Source: Planktothrix paucivesiculata PCC 9631 (lineage in GTDB: Bacteria; Cyanobacteriota; Cyanobacteriia; Cyanobacteriales; Microcoleaceae). From it: a stretch of 64,000 bases of DNA. The stretch is taken from positions 1-64,000 of the forward strand of contig NZ_LR735024.1 in NCBI RefSeq assembly GCF_900009265.2. Reading direction: 5' to 3'. Positions 1-12,770 of the stretch are shown here, in pieces (position 1 is the stretch's first letter; every line of letters starts with the position of its first letter). The notes below the pieces were generated by a model that saw only the letters and a list, made by a program, of their open reading frames with translations, ran no database searches and was not told where the DNA came from. The translations under genes were made by a program, and so were the position numbers.

Positions 1-26
1 GCAAATTTGGGGATGTAACCCTAGAT

Positions 27-54
27 GTAGGGGTAATTCATGAATTACCCCTAC
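27..54. repeat. Perfect 28-bp palindrome, dispersed repeat
   Basis: The two arms meet at TTCATGAA and are flanked by GTAGGGG and CCCCTAC, so the sequence equals its own reverse complement. It lies downstream of prfB, which ends at 134. A one-mismatch copy sits at 44005-44032, again at the end of a gene. As RNA it would form a strong hairpin, but no T-run follows, so a terminator role is uncertain. The rest of 1-133 shows no coding sequence. Confidence 0.75.
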
Positions 55-133
55 TATTGATAGCGGTGATGCGTAATTCCTGAGTATTGTAAAATAGGAT
101 GGGCGAGAAAACCCCGCCCCTACGGTGTAAAAT

Positions 134-1256
134 TTAAGCGGTTTGGGGTTCTAGGATTTGGTTTTCCTGACGTAAATAGGATTGAATAAAAGCATCCAGT
201 TTGCCATCCATCACATCCTGAATTGCCGTGGTTTCTTCATTAGTGCGTAAATCCTTCACCATTTGATAGGGATGAAATACATAGTTTCTAATTTGATTTC
301 CCCAAGCCGCTTCCACTAAATCCCCGCGAATTTCTGCCACCGCTTTTGCCCGTTGTTCTTGAGCAATAATTAATAGCTTTGCCTTCAACAAAGCTAGGGC
401 TTTTTCCTTATTTTGTAACTGAGATCGTTCTTGGGTACAACGCACAGCAATTCCCGTGGGTAGATGAACAATTCGCACGGCGGTTTCCACTTTGTTAACG
501 TTTTGTCCCCCTTTTCCCCCCGACCGAGTGGTGGTAATTTCTAGGTCTTTATCAGGAATATCCAACTCAATAGAATTATCCAAAATTGGCATAATTTCCA
601 CCCCAGCAAAACTGGTTTGTCGCTTATCGTTGGCATTAAAAGGGGAAATTCTAACTAAACGGTGAGTGCCTTTTTCGCCTTTTAAATACCCGTAGGCATA
701 ACGGCCATCAATTTCCAAAGAAACCGATTTAATTCCGGCTTCATCTCCTTCAGAAATTTCGGTTAAATGTACTTTATATCCTTGAGCTTCCCCCCAACGG
801 GTATACATTCGCAGCAACATTTCCGCCCAGTCTTGGGCATCGGTGCCCCCAGCCCCGGCATTAATGGTTAAAATAGCACCATGTTGATCGTAAATCCCCG
901 ATAGCAGTTGTTGCAATTCCCATTGATCAAATTCTCGATTGAGTCGGGAAACCGTGGTGGTAGCTTCTTCTAGCAGGGAGTCATCGGTTTCTAACTCCAA
1001 AAGTTCTAAAATAGCTTTTGTATCCTCAATAGCTTGTCGCCAATGTTCCTGCTGCTGCACAATTGATTTAAGATCATTCAACTGTTGAAGGGTTTGTTGT
1101 GCAGTTTTTTGTTCATCCCAAAAGTCGGGTTGGGCTGCAACTTGCTCTAAATCTTGAATTTTAGCTTGAAGTGCAGGCAGGTCAAAGATAGTCCTGGGTT
1201 TTACCCAGGCGCTCAGACAACAGTTCGATTTCTCGTTTAATTTCTAAAACATCCAT
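134..1256 (-). CDS. prfB: Peptide chain release factor 2 (programmed frameshift)
   Basis: Release factor 2 reads UAA and UGA stop codons and triggers peptide release in the ribosomal peptidyl-transferase centre. The main frame contains the RF2 anticodon-like tripeptide SPF (in RISPFNA) and the universal GGQ motif ([11 protein letters not shown]). The uninterrupted frame only reaches back to an internal Met at 1081, which would lack the N-terminal helical domain. Starting at ATG 1256 gives 24 codons ([20 protein letters not shown] and on) that end at an in-frame UGA at 1184-1182. A +1 shift on CTT TGA C continues without a break ([14 protein letters not shown]...) into the main frame, giving about 373 residues, the normal RF2 length. 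The gene diverges from the glycosyltransferase at 1345, and a HIP1 octamer lies just upstream of the start. The family is certain, and the frameshift is very well supported. Confidence 0.96.
1181..1195 (-). promoter_or_regulatory. prfB programmed +1 frameshift site
   Basis: On the minus strand the sequence is AGGACTATCTTTGAC. It holds an SD-like AGGA, a short spacer, the slippery CTT, the in-frame UGA and a following C. This is the bacterial RF2 autoregulatory layout. When RF2 is scarce the ribosome pauses at UGA and slips +1, which restores RF2 synthesis. The SD-like element is weaker than the AGGGGG of Escherichia coli. Function is inferred from the conserved layout. Confidence 0.92.
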
Positions 1257-1344
1257 TGCGATCGCTAACCGTTTTTCAACACGAAAAGGTACACTTTTAA
1301 TTTTAGCGGAAATTGGGGAACAGTCAACAGTTAACACCGAAACT

Positions 1345-3042
1345 ATGTCACGTCAAATTTTTACTGGGGACAGTCCTTTGCGCCAAATGCGACCCGTTGA
1401 TCGTTGGGTGGATTTATTATGGGTTTTGGGTTTATTAGTGGCGGCGTTAACCCTCTATGGACTGCATTTAGGGGGAGTCCCCCTGCGAGACTGGGATGAG
1501 GGCTTGGCGGCTCAAGTGGCGCGGGAAATTGGGCGGGGACAACAAACTTGGCTCCATCCGACTTTACATGGAATTCCCTATTTGAATAAGCCTCCTTTGG
1601 TGCATTGGTTAATGGCTTTTGCTTATCAAATTGGCGGGGTAAATGAATGGATGGCGCGGCTTCCTTCGGCATTATTAACGGCGGTTTCTGTTCCTATTTT
1701 ATATGGGATTGGTTTAGAATTATTTCGCCATCGTACATCGGCTATTTTTTCGGCTTTAGTTTATCTAACTTTAATGCCTGTTATCCGTCAAGGACGGTTA
1801 GCGATGTTAGATGGAACAGTGATATTTTTATGGTTAGTTTTGGTTTGGTGTGTATTGCGTTCTCGACGGGATTTAAGATTTGCTTTAGGGTCGGGAATTG
1901 CCTTTGGATTATTATGTTTAACTAAGGGAATTTTCTTAGGATTATTATTAGGGGCGATCGCTTTTTTCTTCCTATTATGGGATACGCCGCGTTTATTAAC
2001 CAGTCCCTATTTATGGTTGGGTCTAGGGTTTGGTTTAGTGCCTGTAGGTTTCTGGTATGGGGCACAATGGATTTATTATGGACAGGGATTTATTCAGGGA
2101 AATTTAGTCGATCAGTCTTTACAACGTATTCTAAAACCGGTTGAGAACCACTCCGGGCCGATTTGGTATTATGTATTAGAACTTTTAAAATATGGCTGGC
2201 CTTGGCTATTATTTTTGCCCCAGGGATTAAGATTAGCTTGGCAAAATCGGAATTTAAGTTGGGCTAAATTAATTATAGTTTGGTCTGGAATTTATTTTGC
2301 TGCAATTTCCTTGATGAATACTAAATTACCCTGGTATATTTTACCAATTTATCCAGTTTTTGCCTTAGCGGTGGGGCGATATTTGGCGGAGGTTTGGAAA
2401 GAAGGCGATCGGGATATTGGGTTATGGAAATTGGGAAAAGTGGGGCGAGGAAAGTATGAACATTTTGTTAAACCTACGCCGGATCAACTTCTGCCATTTT
2501 TTATTTTATTGGCGATGATTTCCGCCCTGGGATATTGTTATTTTGGCGGGATGCTTTCTTGGGTTAATAGTAACTTTATCGCCCAAAGAGATTTACAATT
2601 TACCATGGGAGCGTTAATGTTAACAATGTCTTTTGTGGCGGTTTTAATTAGCCAAAAAGATCGACAATTTTTACTGGTTTTATTTTGGGGAACTTATGTA
2701 TCTTTATTGTTATTTTTTACTTCTAATTATTGGGTTTGGGAGTTAAATGAAGATTTTGCCGTTAAACCCGTGGCGACAATTGTGCGGGAGGGAACACCCC
2801 CCGGAGAAGAAATTTATATGGGTCATCCGTCTGGGCGTCCTTCGTTAAATTTTTATAGCGATCGCCATATTCATGCTGTTGATGATGCGACCCTGAAAGA
2901 TAAATGGCAAACCCTAGATCAACCCTATTTATTATTAAAAGAAAATACCTTGAAAAAATTAGAGTTAGACAATGTTAAAAAAATTGATCAAACTCCAGAT
3001 TGGATATTAATAACTAAGAAACCTTCATCATTAAAAACGTAG
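1345..3042 (+). CDS. GT39/ArnT-like membrane glycosyltransferase
   Basis: This is an integral membrane glycosyltransferase of the dolichyl-phosphate-mannose mannosyltransferase/ArnT class, which moves a sugar from a polyprenyl-phosphate carrier to a lipid or protein on the outer face of the membrane. Its 565 residues hold about ten or more hydrophobic segments. Near residue 50 is the family's first-loop acidic motif (RDWDEGLAAQVAREI), where the DE pair is expected to be catalytic. It is followed by NKPPLVHW and a WMARLPSAL segment, both typical of the family. A soluble tail of about 100 residues closes the protein. The gene diverges from prfB across an 88-bp gap and ends 45 bp from the convergent CHAT gene. 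The acceptor and sugar cannot be read from the sequence. Confidence 0.85.
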   Translation: MSRQIFTGDSPLRQMRPVDRWVDLLWVLGLLVAALTLYGLHLGGVPLRDWDEGLAAQVAREIGRGQQTWLHPTLHGIPYLNKPPLVHWLMAFAYQIGGVNEWMARLPSALLTAVSVPILYGIGLELFRHRTSAIFSALVYLTLMPVIRQGRLAMLDGTVIFLWLVLVWCVLRSRRDLRFALGSGIAFGLLCLTKGIFLGLLLGAIAFFFLLWDTPRLLTSPYLWLGLGFGLVPVGFWYGAQWIYYGQGFIQGNLVDQSLQRILKPVENHSGPIWYYVLELLKYGWPWLLFLPQGLRLAWQNRNLSWAKLIIVWSGIYFAAISLMNTKLPWYILPIYPVFALAVGRYLAEVWKEGDRDIGLWKLGKVGRGKYEHFVKPTPDQLLPFFILLAMISALGYCYFGGMLSWVNSNFIAQRDLQFTMGALMLTMSFVAVLISQKDRQFLLVLFWGTYVSLLLFFTSNYWVWELNEDFAVKPVATIVREGTPPGEEIYMGHPSGRPSLNFYSDRHIHAVDDATLKDKWQTLDQPYLLLKENTLKKLELDNVKKIDQTPDWILITKKPSSLKT

Positions 3043-3087
3043 TGCGAGCGTCCTCCATCCCTCTTGACTTGCTATAGGTTTCTAATA

Positions 3088-7145
<4,058 letters not shown>

Positions 7146-7155
7146 GTAGTTCTAA

Positions 7156-8055
7156 TTAGGGTTGAGGTTTCACCACCTGAAAAGATTGATAAAAAACTTG
7201 CCAATTTTGTTGTTGTTGTAACTGTTGCCATAACTGATTTAAGCTATCATCCTCTAAAATAGGAAATTGTTGTTTATGGTTACAAGTTAACCTCTCAATT
7301 TCAATCGGTTTTTCTGAAACAATTCCTAAATATTCCTCAACTCCTTCTCCCTTAAATTCAATAAAGCGATTTTTTTGAGTTGCTATTGAACCCATTTGTG
7401 GTAATAAAATCGGAGGTTGATCAATTTTATTATCGGGTGCAAAAGCTAAGGAGGGACAAACCAAAAACCGAGTATTTGTGTTTAATTCTCGATTTAATAA
7501 TAATAAATAACAATCTGGATAATTTAGGTTTAACTCCATTTTCAAAGGTTGGTTACAAGGAATAGTCGGAGTCGAGTTTACAGGTTCTTCCCAATACATT
7601 CCTCGTTCTGTTGGTACAAATTTAATCCAGTTCGGTTGCGAGGTTTCCTGCTGTTTAAACTGTTGCCAAAACTGATTAAATTGCCATCGAGGAAACTTAT
7701 CATTCCATAACCAATGATAAACTTTTTTCCAAATTCCCCGCTCTCCTCTTTTGGGATTTTTTAAACTTTCAATATCAACCTGATCTTCAACCATTTCAGC
7801 GTGATATTGATAAATGAAAGCATCAATCACTTGGCTTTGCGTTCTTTGGATATTAGTCGGCTTGTAGTTGAGTTTTGCATCCATTAACTTTAATAAATCA
7901 TTTTTTTCTTTATTTTCATTATCAATTTCATAGTTAGACGGGTGAAAGCGTAACCGAATAAACCAGTCTTTTTCTTCTTTACTGCCATTAACTTCCTGCT
8001 GTAAAACTTTGTCGGATAATTCCTTGAGAAAACGTTCTTGAGGGGTTTCGTCCAT
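7156..8055 (-). CDS. Conserved hypothetical, DUF4384-like C-terminus
   Basis: This soluble protein of 299 residues has no signal peptide or membrane segment. Its C-terminal half (about residues 165-260) has strands resembling DUF4384: a YLLLLNRE strand, then LVCPS, an N/D-rich loop, and GVEEYLGIVSEKP where that family usually has a G-x-E-x-hydrophobic-S pattern. DUF4384 domains often accompany caspase-like or CHAT proteins in cyanobacteria. The N-terminal half is charged and not recognised; a DUF1822-type assignment is an alternative. A strong AGGAGG lies 8 bp before ATG 8055. The CHAT gene follows 123 bp downstream on the same strand, suggesting a two-gene unit. The domain call is tentative, but the gene is real. 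Confidence 0.6.
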   Translation of the reverse strand: MDETPQERFLKELSDKVLQQEVNGSKEEKDWFIRLRFHPSNYEIDNENKEKNDLLKLMDAKLNYKPTNIQRTQSQVIDAFIYQYHAEMVEDQVDIESLKNPKRGERGIWKKVYHWLWNDKFPRWQFNQFWQQFKQQETSQPNWIKFVPTERGMYWEEPVNSTPTIPCNQPLKMELNLNYPDCYLLLLNRELNTNTRFLVCPSLAFAPDNKIDQPPILLPQMGSIATQKNRFIEFKGEGVEEYLGIVSEKPIEIERLTCNHKQQFPILEDDSLNQLWQQLQQQQNWQVFYQSFQVVKPQP

Positions 8056-8163
8056 TTTCTGTTCCTCCTGCCACCTGTGAGTCTCGCTCTATTTTCAATA
8101 GTTTAATAATAGCACGGGTTTCTCCATTGGGGAGTAGTTAATCTGAGGTTGTCATTTGTTGTC

Positions 8164-8202
8164 ATTTAATTTAATTTAATTTGATTTGATTTAATTTCAT
8201 TT
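8164..8202. repeat. Pentanucleotide AT-rich simple repeat
   Basis: A run of ATTTA and ATTTG pentamers lies in the 234-bp gap between two divergent genes. It may simply be a slippage-prone promoter region. No other element is evident in the gap. Confidence 0.7.
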
Positions 8203-8289
8203 ATCCCAAAAAAAGGTCATTTTAACCAGATGACAAGGCTGATTTTATGAACTAAATTGGGTTTATTCACAGCAGAAACAGAGGCTCTT

Positions 8290-8556
8290 ATGAAAAATTC
8301 GTTGTTTAATAAAGGTTCTAAATCTACCCATCAGGATGATAGCGTTATGAATAATTCTCCCTCGGAACGTAACCGAATTATTTTGGAAAATACGTCTAAT
8401 ATTGAAACTTTAATCGGACTTGATCCGAGATTACAAGTTAATATTTCTTCTGTTAAATCCTTAGAATATGCACCGATTAAAGCCCCTGATTTATTGGTGT
8501 TATGGTGTTTATTATTAATTGTGCAGGTGTTGATGTTTTGGAGACAGAAAAAATAA
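8290..8556 (+). CDS. Small single-pass membrane protein, unknown
   Basis: I do not recognise the family. The protein has 88 residues: a polar N-terminal half rich in Ser and Asn, then one strongly hydrophobic segment (LLVLWCLLLIVQVLMF) right at the C-terminus followed by RQKK. This suggests a tail-anchored protein with its bulk in the cytoplasm. I chose ATG 8290 because GAGG lies 5 bp before it; an upstream in-frame TTG at 8257 lacks a ribosome site. It diverges from the DUF4384-like gene and lies about 190 bp before chlG, with a dispersed repeat between them. Coding status is likely but unproven. Confidence 0.55.
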   Translation: MKNSLFNKGSKSTHQDDSVMNNSPSERNRIILENTSNIETLIGLDPRLQVNISSVKSLEYAPIKAPDLLVLWCLLLIVQVLMFWRQKK

Positions 8557-8576
8557 TAGATTAGTTAGCACTTTTC

Positions 8577-8635
8577 CTCGTTTCCTCGTTGCTAGGTTCT
8601 ACCTAGCAATGCCCCATACAGGCTCCGCCTGCTCT
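8577..8635. repeat. Dispersed hairpin repeat (TAGGTTCTACCTA family)
   Basis: The core GCTAGGTTCTACCTAGC forms a hairpin, and a second stem-like part (CAGGCTCCGCCTG) follows. The same family occurs at 30225-30325 in a longer form. Such repeats are common in the intergenic spaces of filamentous cyanobacteria. This copy lies between the small membrane protein and chlG. Confidence 0.75.
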
Positions 8636-8745
8636 TAATAATCTTGGAGAAATATATGATTGATAAATGCGAAGAACATTAACTAATCCATGTTAATGTT
8701 AACTTTTGTATTGCAGATACTCAACACACCAACGCACAAAGGATC

Positions 8746-9750
8746 ATGTCGGATACTCCATCGTCTCAACCTTCAGAAGAATTAACCAAAGAAGCCAATT
8801 CAGAGCGCGGCGCTAAAACCCGACAACTGTTAGGGATGAAAGGGGCATCATCGGGGGAAACCTCTATCTGGAAAATTCGCCTGCAATTGATGAAACCGAT
8901 CACCTGGATACCTTTAATTTGGGGGGTGGTTTGTGGCGCTGCTTCATCGGGACATTTTAGCTGGTCAGTGGAAGATGTGTTAAAAGTGGCGACCTGTATG
9001 TTAATGTCTGGGCCATTGATGACCGGGTACACCCAGACCATGAATGATTTTTACGATCGCGAACTCGACGCCATTAATGAGCCCTATCGTCCCATCCCTT
9101 CCGGGGTGATTTCCATTCCCCAAGTCGCTACCCAAATTTTCCTGTTATTGGGTTTAGGAATAGGGATTTCCTTCCTCTTAGACACCTGGGCGGGCCATGA
9201 ATTTCCGATCGTTACGGTTTTATGTCTGGGTGGGGCGTTTGTCTCCTATATCTATTCTGCACCCCCCCTGAAACTCAAACAAAATGGCTGGTTAGGGAAT
9301 TATGCTTTAGGAGCGAGTTATATTGCTTTACCTTGGTGGGCGGGTCATGCTTTATTTGGAGAACTGACTCCGACAATTATGGTCTTAACCCTATTTTATA
9401 GTTTAGCTGGGTTAGGAATTGCCATTGTTAATGACTTTAAAAGTGTCGAAGGCGATCGCCAACTGGGGTTAAAATCCCTACCAGTGATGTTTGGGATCAC
9501 GACGGCGGCTTGGATTTGCGTTTTGATGATTGATATTTTCCAAGCAGGGATGGCGGTTTATTTAGTTAGCATCAAGCAAAATCTATATGCCACAGTGCTT
9601 TTGCTGATGATTATTCCTCAAATCACCTTCCAAGATATGTATTTTCTACGCAATCCTGTAGAAAATGATGTTAAATATCAAGCAAGTGCCCAACCGTTTC
9701 TAGTTTTAGGAATGCTGGTTGTGGGTTTAGCTTTAGGTCACGCGGTCTAA
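8746..9750 (+). CDS. chlG: Chlorophyll synthase
   Basis: ChlG attaches a geranylgeranyl or phytyl tail to chlorophyllide a, the last step of chlorophyll a synthesis, in the thylakoid membrane. The 334-residue protein belongs to the UbiA prenyltransferase superfamily. It has the first Asp-rich motif NDFYDRELDAINEPYRPIPS (about residues 101-120), a second motif around NDFKSVEGDRQ, and roughly eight to nine membrane segments. The sequence and length match cyanobacterial ChlG closely. The N-terminal 45 residues are polar and probably cytoplasmic. AAGGA lies close before ATG 8746. The next gene follows about 190 bp downstream after a terminator-like hairpin, so chlG is probably transcribed alone. 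Confidence 0.97.
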   Translation: MSDTPSSQPSEELTKEANSERGAKTRQLLGMKGASSGETSIWKIRLQLMKPITWIPLIWGVVCGAASSGHFSWSVEDVLKVATCMLMSGPLMTGYTQTMNDFYDRELDAINEPYRPIPSGVISIPQVATQIFLLLGLGIGISFLLDTWAGHEFPIVTVLCLGGAFVSYIYSAPPLKLKQNGWLGNYALGASYIALPWWAGHALFGELTPTIMVLTLFYSLAGLGIAIVNDFKSVEGDRQLGLKSLPVMFGITTAAWICVLMIDIFQAGMAVYLVSIKQNLYATVLLLMIIPQITFQDMYFLRNPVENDVKYQASAQPFLVLGMLVVGLALGHAV

Positions 9751-9802
9751 GGGATTAATTTCCGATCAAATCGCCGATTGTCCAAACTCTGTAAAGCCTA
9801 GG

Positions 9803-9826
9803 ATCAAGGAAAAAACCTTGATTTTT
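9803..9826 (+). terminator. Rho-independent terminator after chlG
   Basis: The stem is ATCAAGG paired with CCTTGAT around a six-A loop, followed at once by a short T-run. It lies 53 bp past the chlG stop codon and before the PBP gene. Confidence 0.7.
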
Positions 9827-9936
9827 GGCACTATCACTGATTCGACAGCTAATCAGGGGAGAAACATGGCCGATTCTTGGGCTATCCTAAAATAGACTGT
9901 CGAATACTCAACTAAACCAACCATTTGTCCGAACCA

Positions 9937-12294
9937 ATGGAAGAATCTCAATACCATCCACCAACCAAAACGGACTCCTTAGAGTCAGAAACCTACCCGG
10001 AAAATAGTTCGGGTGTGGTTTCAACCCAGCCCGTTTTGACGTCATCCGTGGTGGCGACGGAACCAGAACTCGAGCAAGTTTCTGTGGAAACCGTTTCTGA
10101 GTCAAATTCTGAAGATGTTACAGGGTATCGTCACATTCTCAAGCGGATCAATTCCAAATGGGTGAAACTACTTGAAGGTCTTAAATCCTCAGATATCCTA
10201 GCCAACAACTGGTATCGTCGTCCCAAGGTATGGATCGGAGTTGGGGTGATTAGTTTGGGCGGTGGAGCCTTGGCCTATGGGGCTTGGCAATGGCATTTGG
10301 TTGATCAAAGTCTCCCCCAAGTGTCGGTAAGTGGGATTGCCTCTTTTAATCGGGATGGCACAATTACGATTAAAGCCAATAACGGTGATATTTTAATGCA
10401 GACTGGGCCAGCGACTCGGGAAAAACTTCGACTCAAACAAATTCCCGAAAAACTGGCACAAGCGTTTATTTCCACTGAAGATATTCGGTTCTATGACCAT
10501 GACGGGGTGGACTATCAAGGCATTGTTCGCGCCGTTGGCTCTAATATACTAGCCGGGGGAGTGGTGGAAGGCGGAAGTACCATCACCCAACAGTTAGCCC
10601 GGATTATTTATTTGAATCAAGAACATAGCTTAATTCGTAAACTCAAAGAGGCAATGGTCTCTTGGAAAATTGAAGACCAAATTGCTAAAGAGGATATCCT
10701 AGAACGCTATTTGAATTTAGTCTATCTGGGTTCTGGGGCCTATGGGGTGGCGGATGCGGCTCATGTTTATTTTAGTAAGTCCGTCAATGAGTTAACCCTA
10801 TCAGAAATGGCAATGTTAGCGGGTTTACCCCCGGCGCCGAGTCAATATTCTCCCCTAGAAAATCCAGAAGCTGCTAAGAAAAGGCGCAATATTGTTCTCC
10901 AACGGATGCAGGATGCTCAGGTGATTACCGCAGCCGAAGCCCAAGCCGCCATCCAAGAACCCCTGACCCTCAAACCTAGTCAACCCAAACGGTTATTAGT
11001 CAAGGCTCCTTATTTTTCTAGTTATGTCTTAAAAGAACTCCCCCAATATATTTCTAAAGATGTGATCGAAGCTGGGGGGTTAACGGTAGAAACCAGTTTA
11101 GATGTGAAATGGCAAGAAGCAGCAGAAAAAACTATTAAAGATTCGGTAGAAATTGATGGTGCGGGTTCAAATTTTGGTCAAGCGGCTTTAGTTTCTATAG
11201 AACCAAAAACCGGAGAAGTTAAAGCAATGGTGGGGGGATATCAATATAAAGAGAGTGAATTTAATCGTGTTACTCAAGCTCAAAGACAACCCGGATCAAC
11301 CTTTAAAGGGTTAGTTTATGCGGCGGGCATTGGGGCGGGTTTTTCCCCCTATGACAGTTATTTGGATGAACCCTATAAGGTTGATGGCTACCGCCCTCGA
11401 AATTATGGGAATAAGCATTCAGGCTGGGTGTCGATGTCCGATGCCTTGAGTCGTTCTGTGAACGTGGTAGCGGTGAAAGTATTAATTGATGTGGGGTTTG
11501 AACCCGCGATTAAACTGGCGAAGGATATGGGGATCAAGTCTTCTTTAAAACCGACCTATGCCATGGCTTTAGGTGCTTATGAGGTGAATTTGTTGGAACT
11601 AACCAATGCCTATGCTACCCTAGCGGCCGAAGGAAATTATATTCCAGCCCATGGCATCCGTCGTATTTTAGATAAACAGGGAAATATCATTTATCAGGTC
11701 AAATTTAAACCCAAACAGGTTTTAGATAAAAATAGTGCCGCCATTACTACTTGGATGTTAGAAGGGGTAGTCGAAGGAGGAACCGGAAGCCCGGCGGCTT
11801 TATCCGATCGAGATGTGGCGGGTAAAACCGGAACTTCTGAGGAAGCTAGGGATTTATGGTTTATTGGTTATATTCCCCAAGCTGTAACCGGAGTCTGGCT
11901 TGGGAATGACAATAATGATCCGACTTGGGGGGCCAGTAGTAGCGCCGCCTATAGTTGGGGGGAATTCATGCAACGGGTGGTCAAGGGAATGCCCGTTGAG
12001 AAGTTCCCCAAATTGCCGGAGTTAGAAGGACGCAAAGGCAGTATTAAGGCTAAAGCCCATCAGCCCAATACCATAGAAACCGGGTCGAAGGTAGCGATCG
12101 AAGATGGTGATCCGGTGGCCGGAGGCACGGAGCAGGGGAGTTACGCTAGTAATTCAGAATATTCTGATAGTGGCTATTCAGAAAGCTATAGCTCTGATAG
12201 TGGTTACTATAATGATGGATATTCTTCGGATGGGTATTCTTCCGATGGGTATTCTTCCGATGGATATTCTTCCGATGGCTACACCAATTACTAA
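9937..12294 (+). CDS. Class A penicillin-binding protein (PBP1A-type)
   Basis: This is a bifunctional peptidoglycan synthase: a GT51 domain polymerises lipid II and a transpeptidase domain crosslinks the strands in the periplasm. A polar N-terminal tail of about 95 residues precedes one membrane anchor (VWIGVGVISLGGGALAYGAW). GT51 shows EDIRFYDHDGVDY and GGSTITQQLAR. The transpeptidase shows the nucleophile motif STFK near residue 453, SVN, and KTGTSEE near 630. The C-terminus is Ser/Tyr/Asp-rich and ends in YSSDG repeats. The start is uncertain: I use ATG 9937, but a TTG four codons upstream is in frame, and neither has a clear ribosome site. A second class A PBP lies at 24601. It could equally be called ponA or mrcA. 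Confidence 0.93.
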   Translation: MEESQYHPPTKTDSLESETYPENSSGVVSTQPVLTSSVVATEPELEQVSVETVSESNSEDVTGYRHILKRINSKWVKLLEGLKSSDILANNWYRRPKVWIGVGVISLGGGALAYGAWQWHLVDQSLPQVSVSGIASFNRDGTITIKANNGDILMQTGPATREKLRLKQIPEKLAQAFISTEDIRFYDHDGVDYQGIVRAVGSNILAGGVVEGGSTITQQLARIIYLNQEHSLIRKLKEAMVSWKIEDQIAKEDILERYLNLVYLGSGAYGVADAAHVYFSKSVNELTLSEMAMLAGLPPAPSQYSPLENPEAAKKRRNIVLQRMQDAQVITAAEAQAAIQEPLTLKPSQPKRLLVKAPYFSSYVLKELPQYISKDVIEAGGLTVETSLDVKWQEAAEKTIKDSVEIDGAGSNFGQAALVSIEPKTGEVKAMVGGYQYKESEFNRVTQAQRQPGSTFKGLVYAAGIGAGFSPYDSYLDEPYKVDGYRPRNYGNKHSGWVSMSDALSRSVNVVAVKVLIDVGFEPAIKLAKDMGIKSSLKPTYAMALGAYEVNLLELTNAYATLAAEGNYIPAHGIRRILDKQGNIIYQVKFKPKQVLDKNSAAITTWMLEGVVEGGTGSPAALSDRDVAGKTGTSEEARDLWFIGYIPQAVTGVWLGNDNNDPTWGASSSAAYSWGEFMQRVVKGMPVEKFPKLPELEGRKGSIKAKAHQPNTIETGSKVAIEDGDPVAGGTEQGSYASNSEYSDSGYSESYSSDSGYYNDGYSSDGYSSDGYSSDGYSSDGYTNY
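12214..12282 (+). repeat. 15-bp tandem repeat encoding YSSDG units
   Basis: Four units of GATGGATATTCTTCC, with one-base variants, run head to tail from 12214, and a partial fifth follows. They encode Asp-Gly-Tyr-Ser-Ser at the extreme C-terminus of the class A PBP, in its periplasmic tail. Copy number could vary between strains by slippage. Confidence 0.85.
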
Positions 12295-12374
12295 ACGGCT
12301 AAATTTTGTTAAACGCGCTAAAATTCATTCATGATTGATTGCGATCGCCCAGTTAAGGAGAATCTTTATTCGTT

Positions 12375-12587
12375 ATGGATGAACTCAAACCCATTTTACA
12401 AGAATTAACCCGTGAACCCATTGCCTTTTTAGGAGGGTTTGTCTCGGGTTTATTAAAATTAAACCTTAATGATGATCCCGTTAAAAGTTGGATCGAGAAA
12501 CAAGGTGGCACTACGGCATCAAGTTCCTCTGACTCTAACAATAATAACGGCAATTCCGGTGGCCCTCAATCAATTCAGATTGATTAA
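12375..12587 (+). CDS. Conserved small cyanobacterial protein, unknown
   Basis: This 70-residue protein begins with a conserved-looking block (MDELKPILQELTREPIAFLG) followed by GFVSGLLKLNLNDDPVKSWI, then a low-complexity Ser/Asn/Gly tail. Similar short proteins occur widely in cyanobacteria, but no function is known to me. The middle segment (PIAFLGGFVSGLLKL) is moderately hydrophobic and could contact the membrane. AAGGAG lies 14 bp before ATG 12375, which is further away than usual. It follows the PBP gene by 80 bp and may share its transcript. It converges on trxA across a hairpin repeat. Confidence 0.7.
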   Translation: MDELKPILQELTREPIAFLGGFVSGLLKLNLNDDPVKSWIEKQGGTTASSSSDSNNNNGNSGGPQSIQID

Positions 12588-12717
12588 TTAGCTGGGGATA
12601 GGACTATTTTGATACCCGATAATTCTATCTCCCTCTCGCTTATTTTTCCCTAGCTAGACTGAGGAAATACCTAATCAAGTGATTAAGTAGGGAAACTTAG
12701 GTTAATCATATTAGAAA

Positions 12718-12760
12718 CACAAAGACACGGAGACACTAAGAAAGACTTTGTGTCTTTGTG
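12718..12760. terminator. Hairpin CACAAAGACAC/GTGTCTTTGTG between convergent genes
   Basis: The 11-bp arms are perfect complements around a 21-nt loop. The element sits between the stops of the small gene at 12375 and trxA, which converge, so it could terminate both. Similar CTTTGTGTCTTTGTGG words are dispersed in many bacterial genomes, and no long T-run follows, so a passive repeat is also possible. Confidence 0.5.
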
Positions 12761-12770
12761 GTTAATCCAA

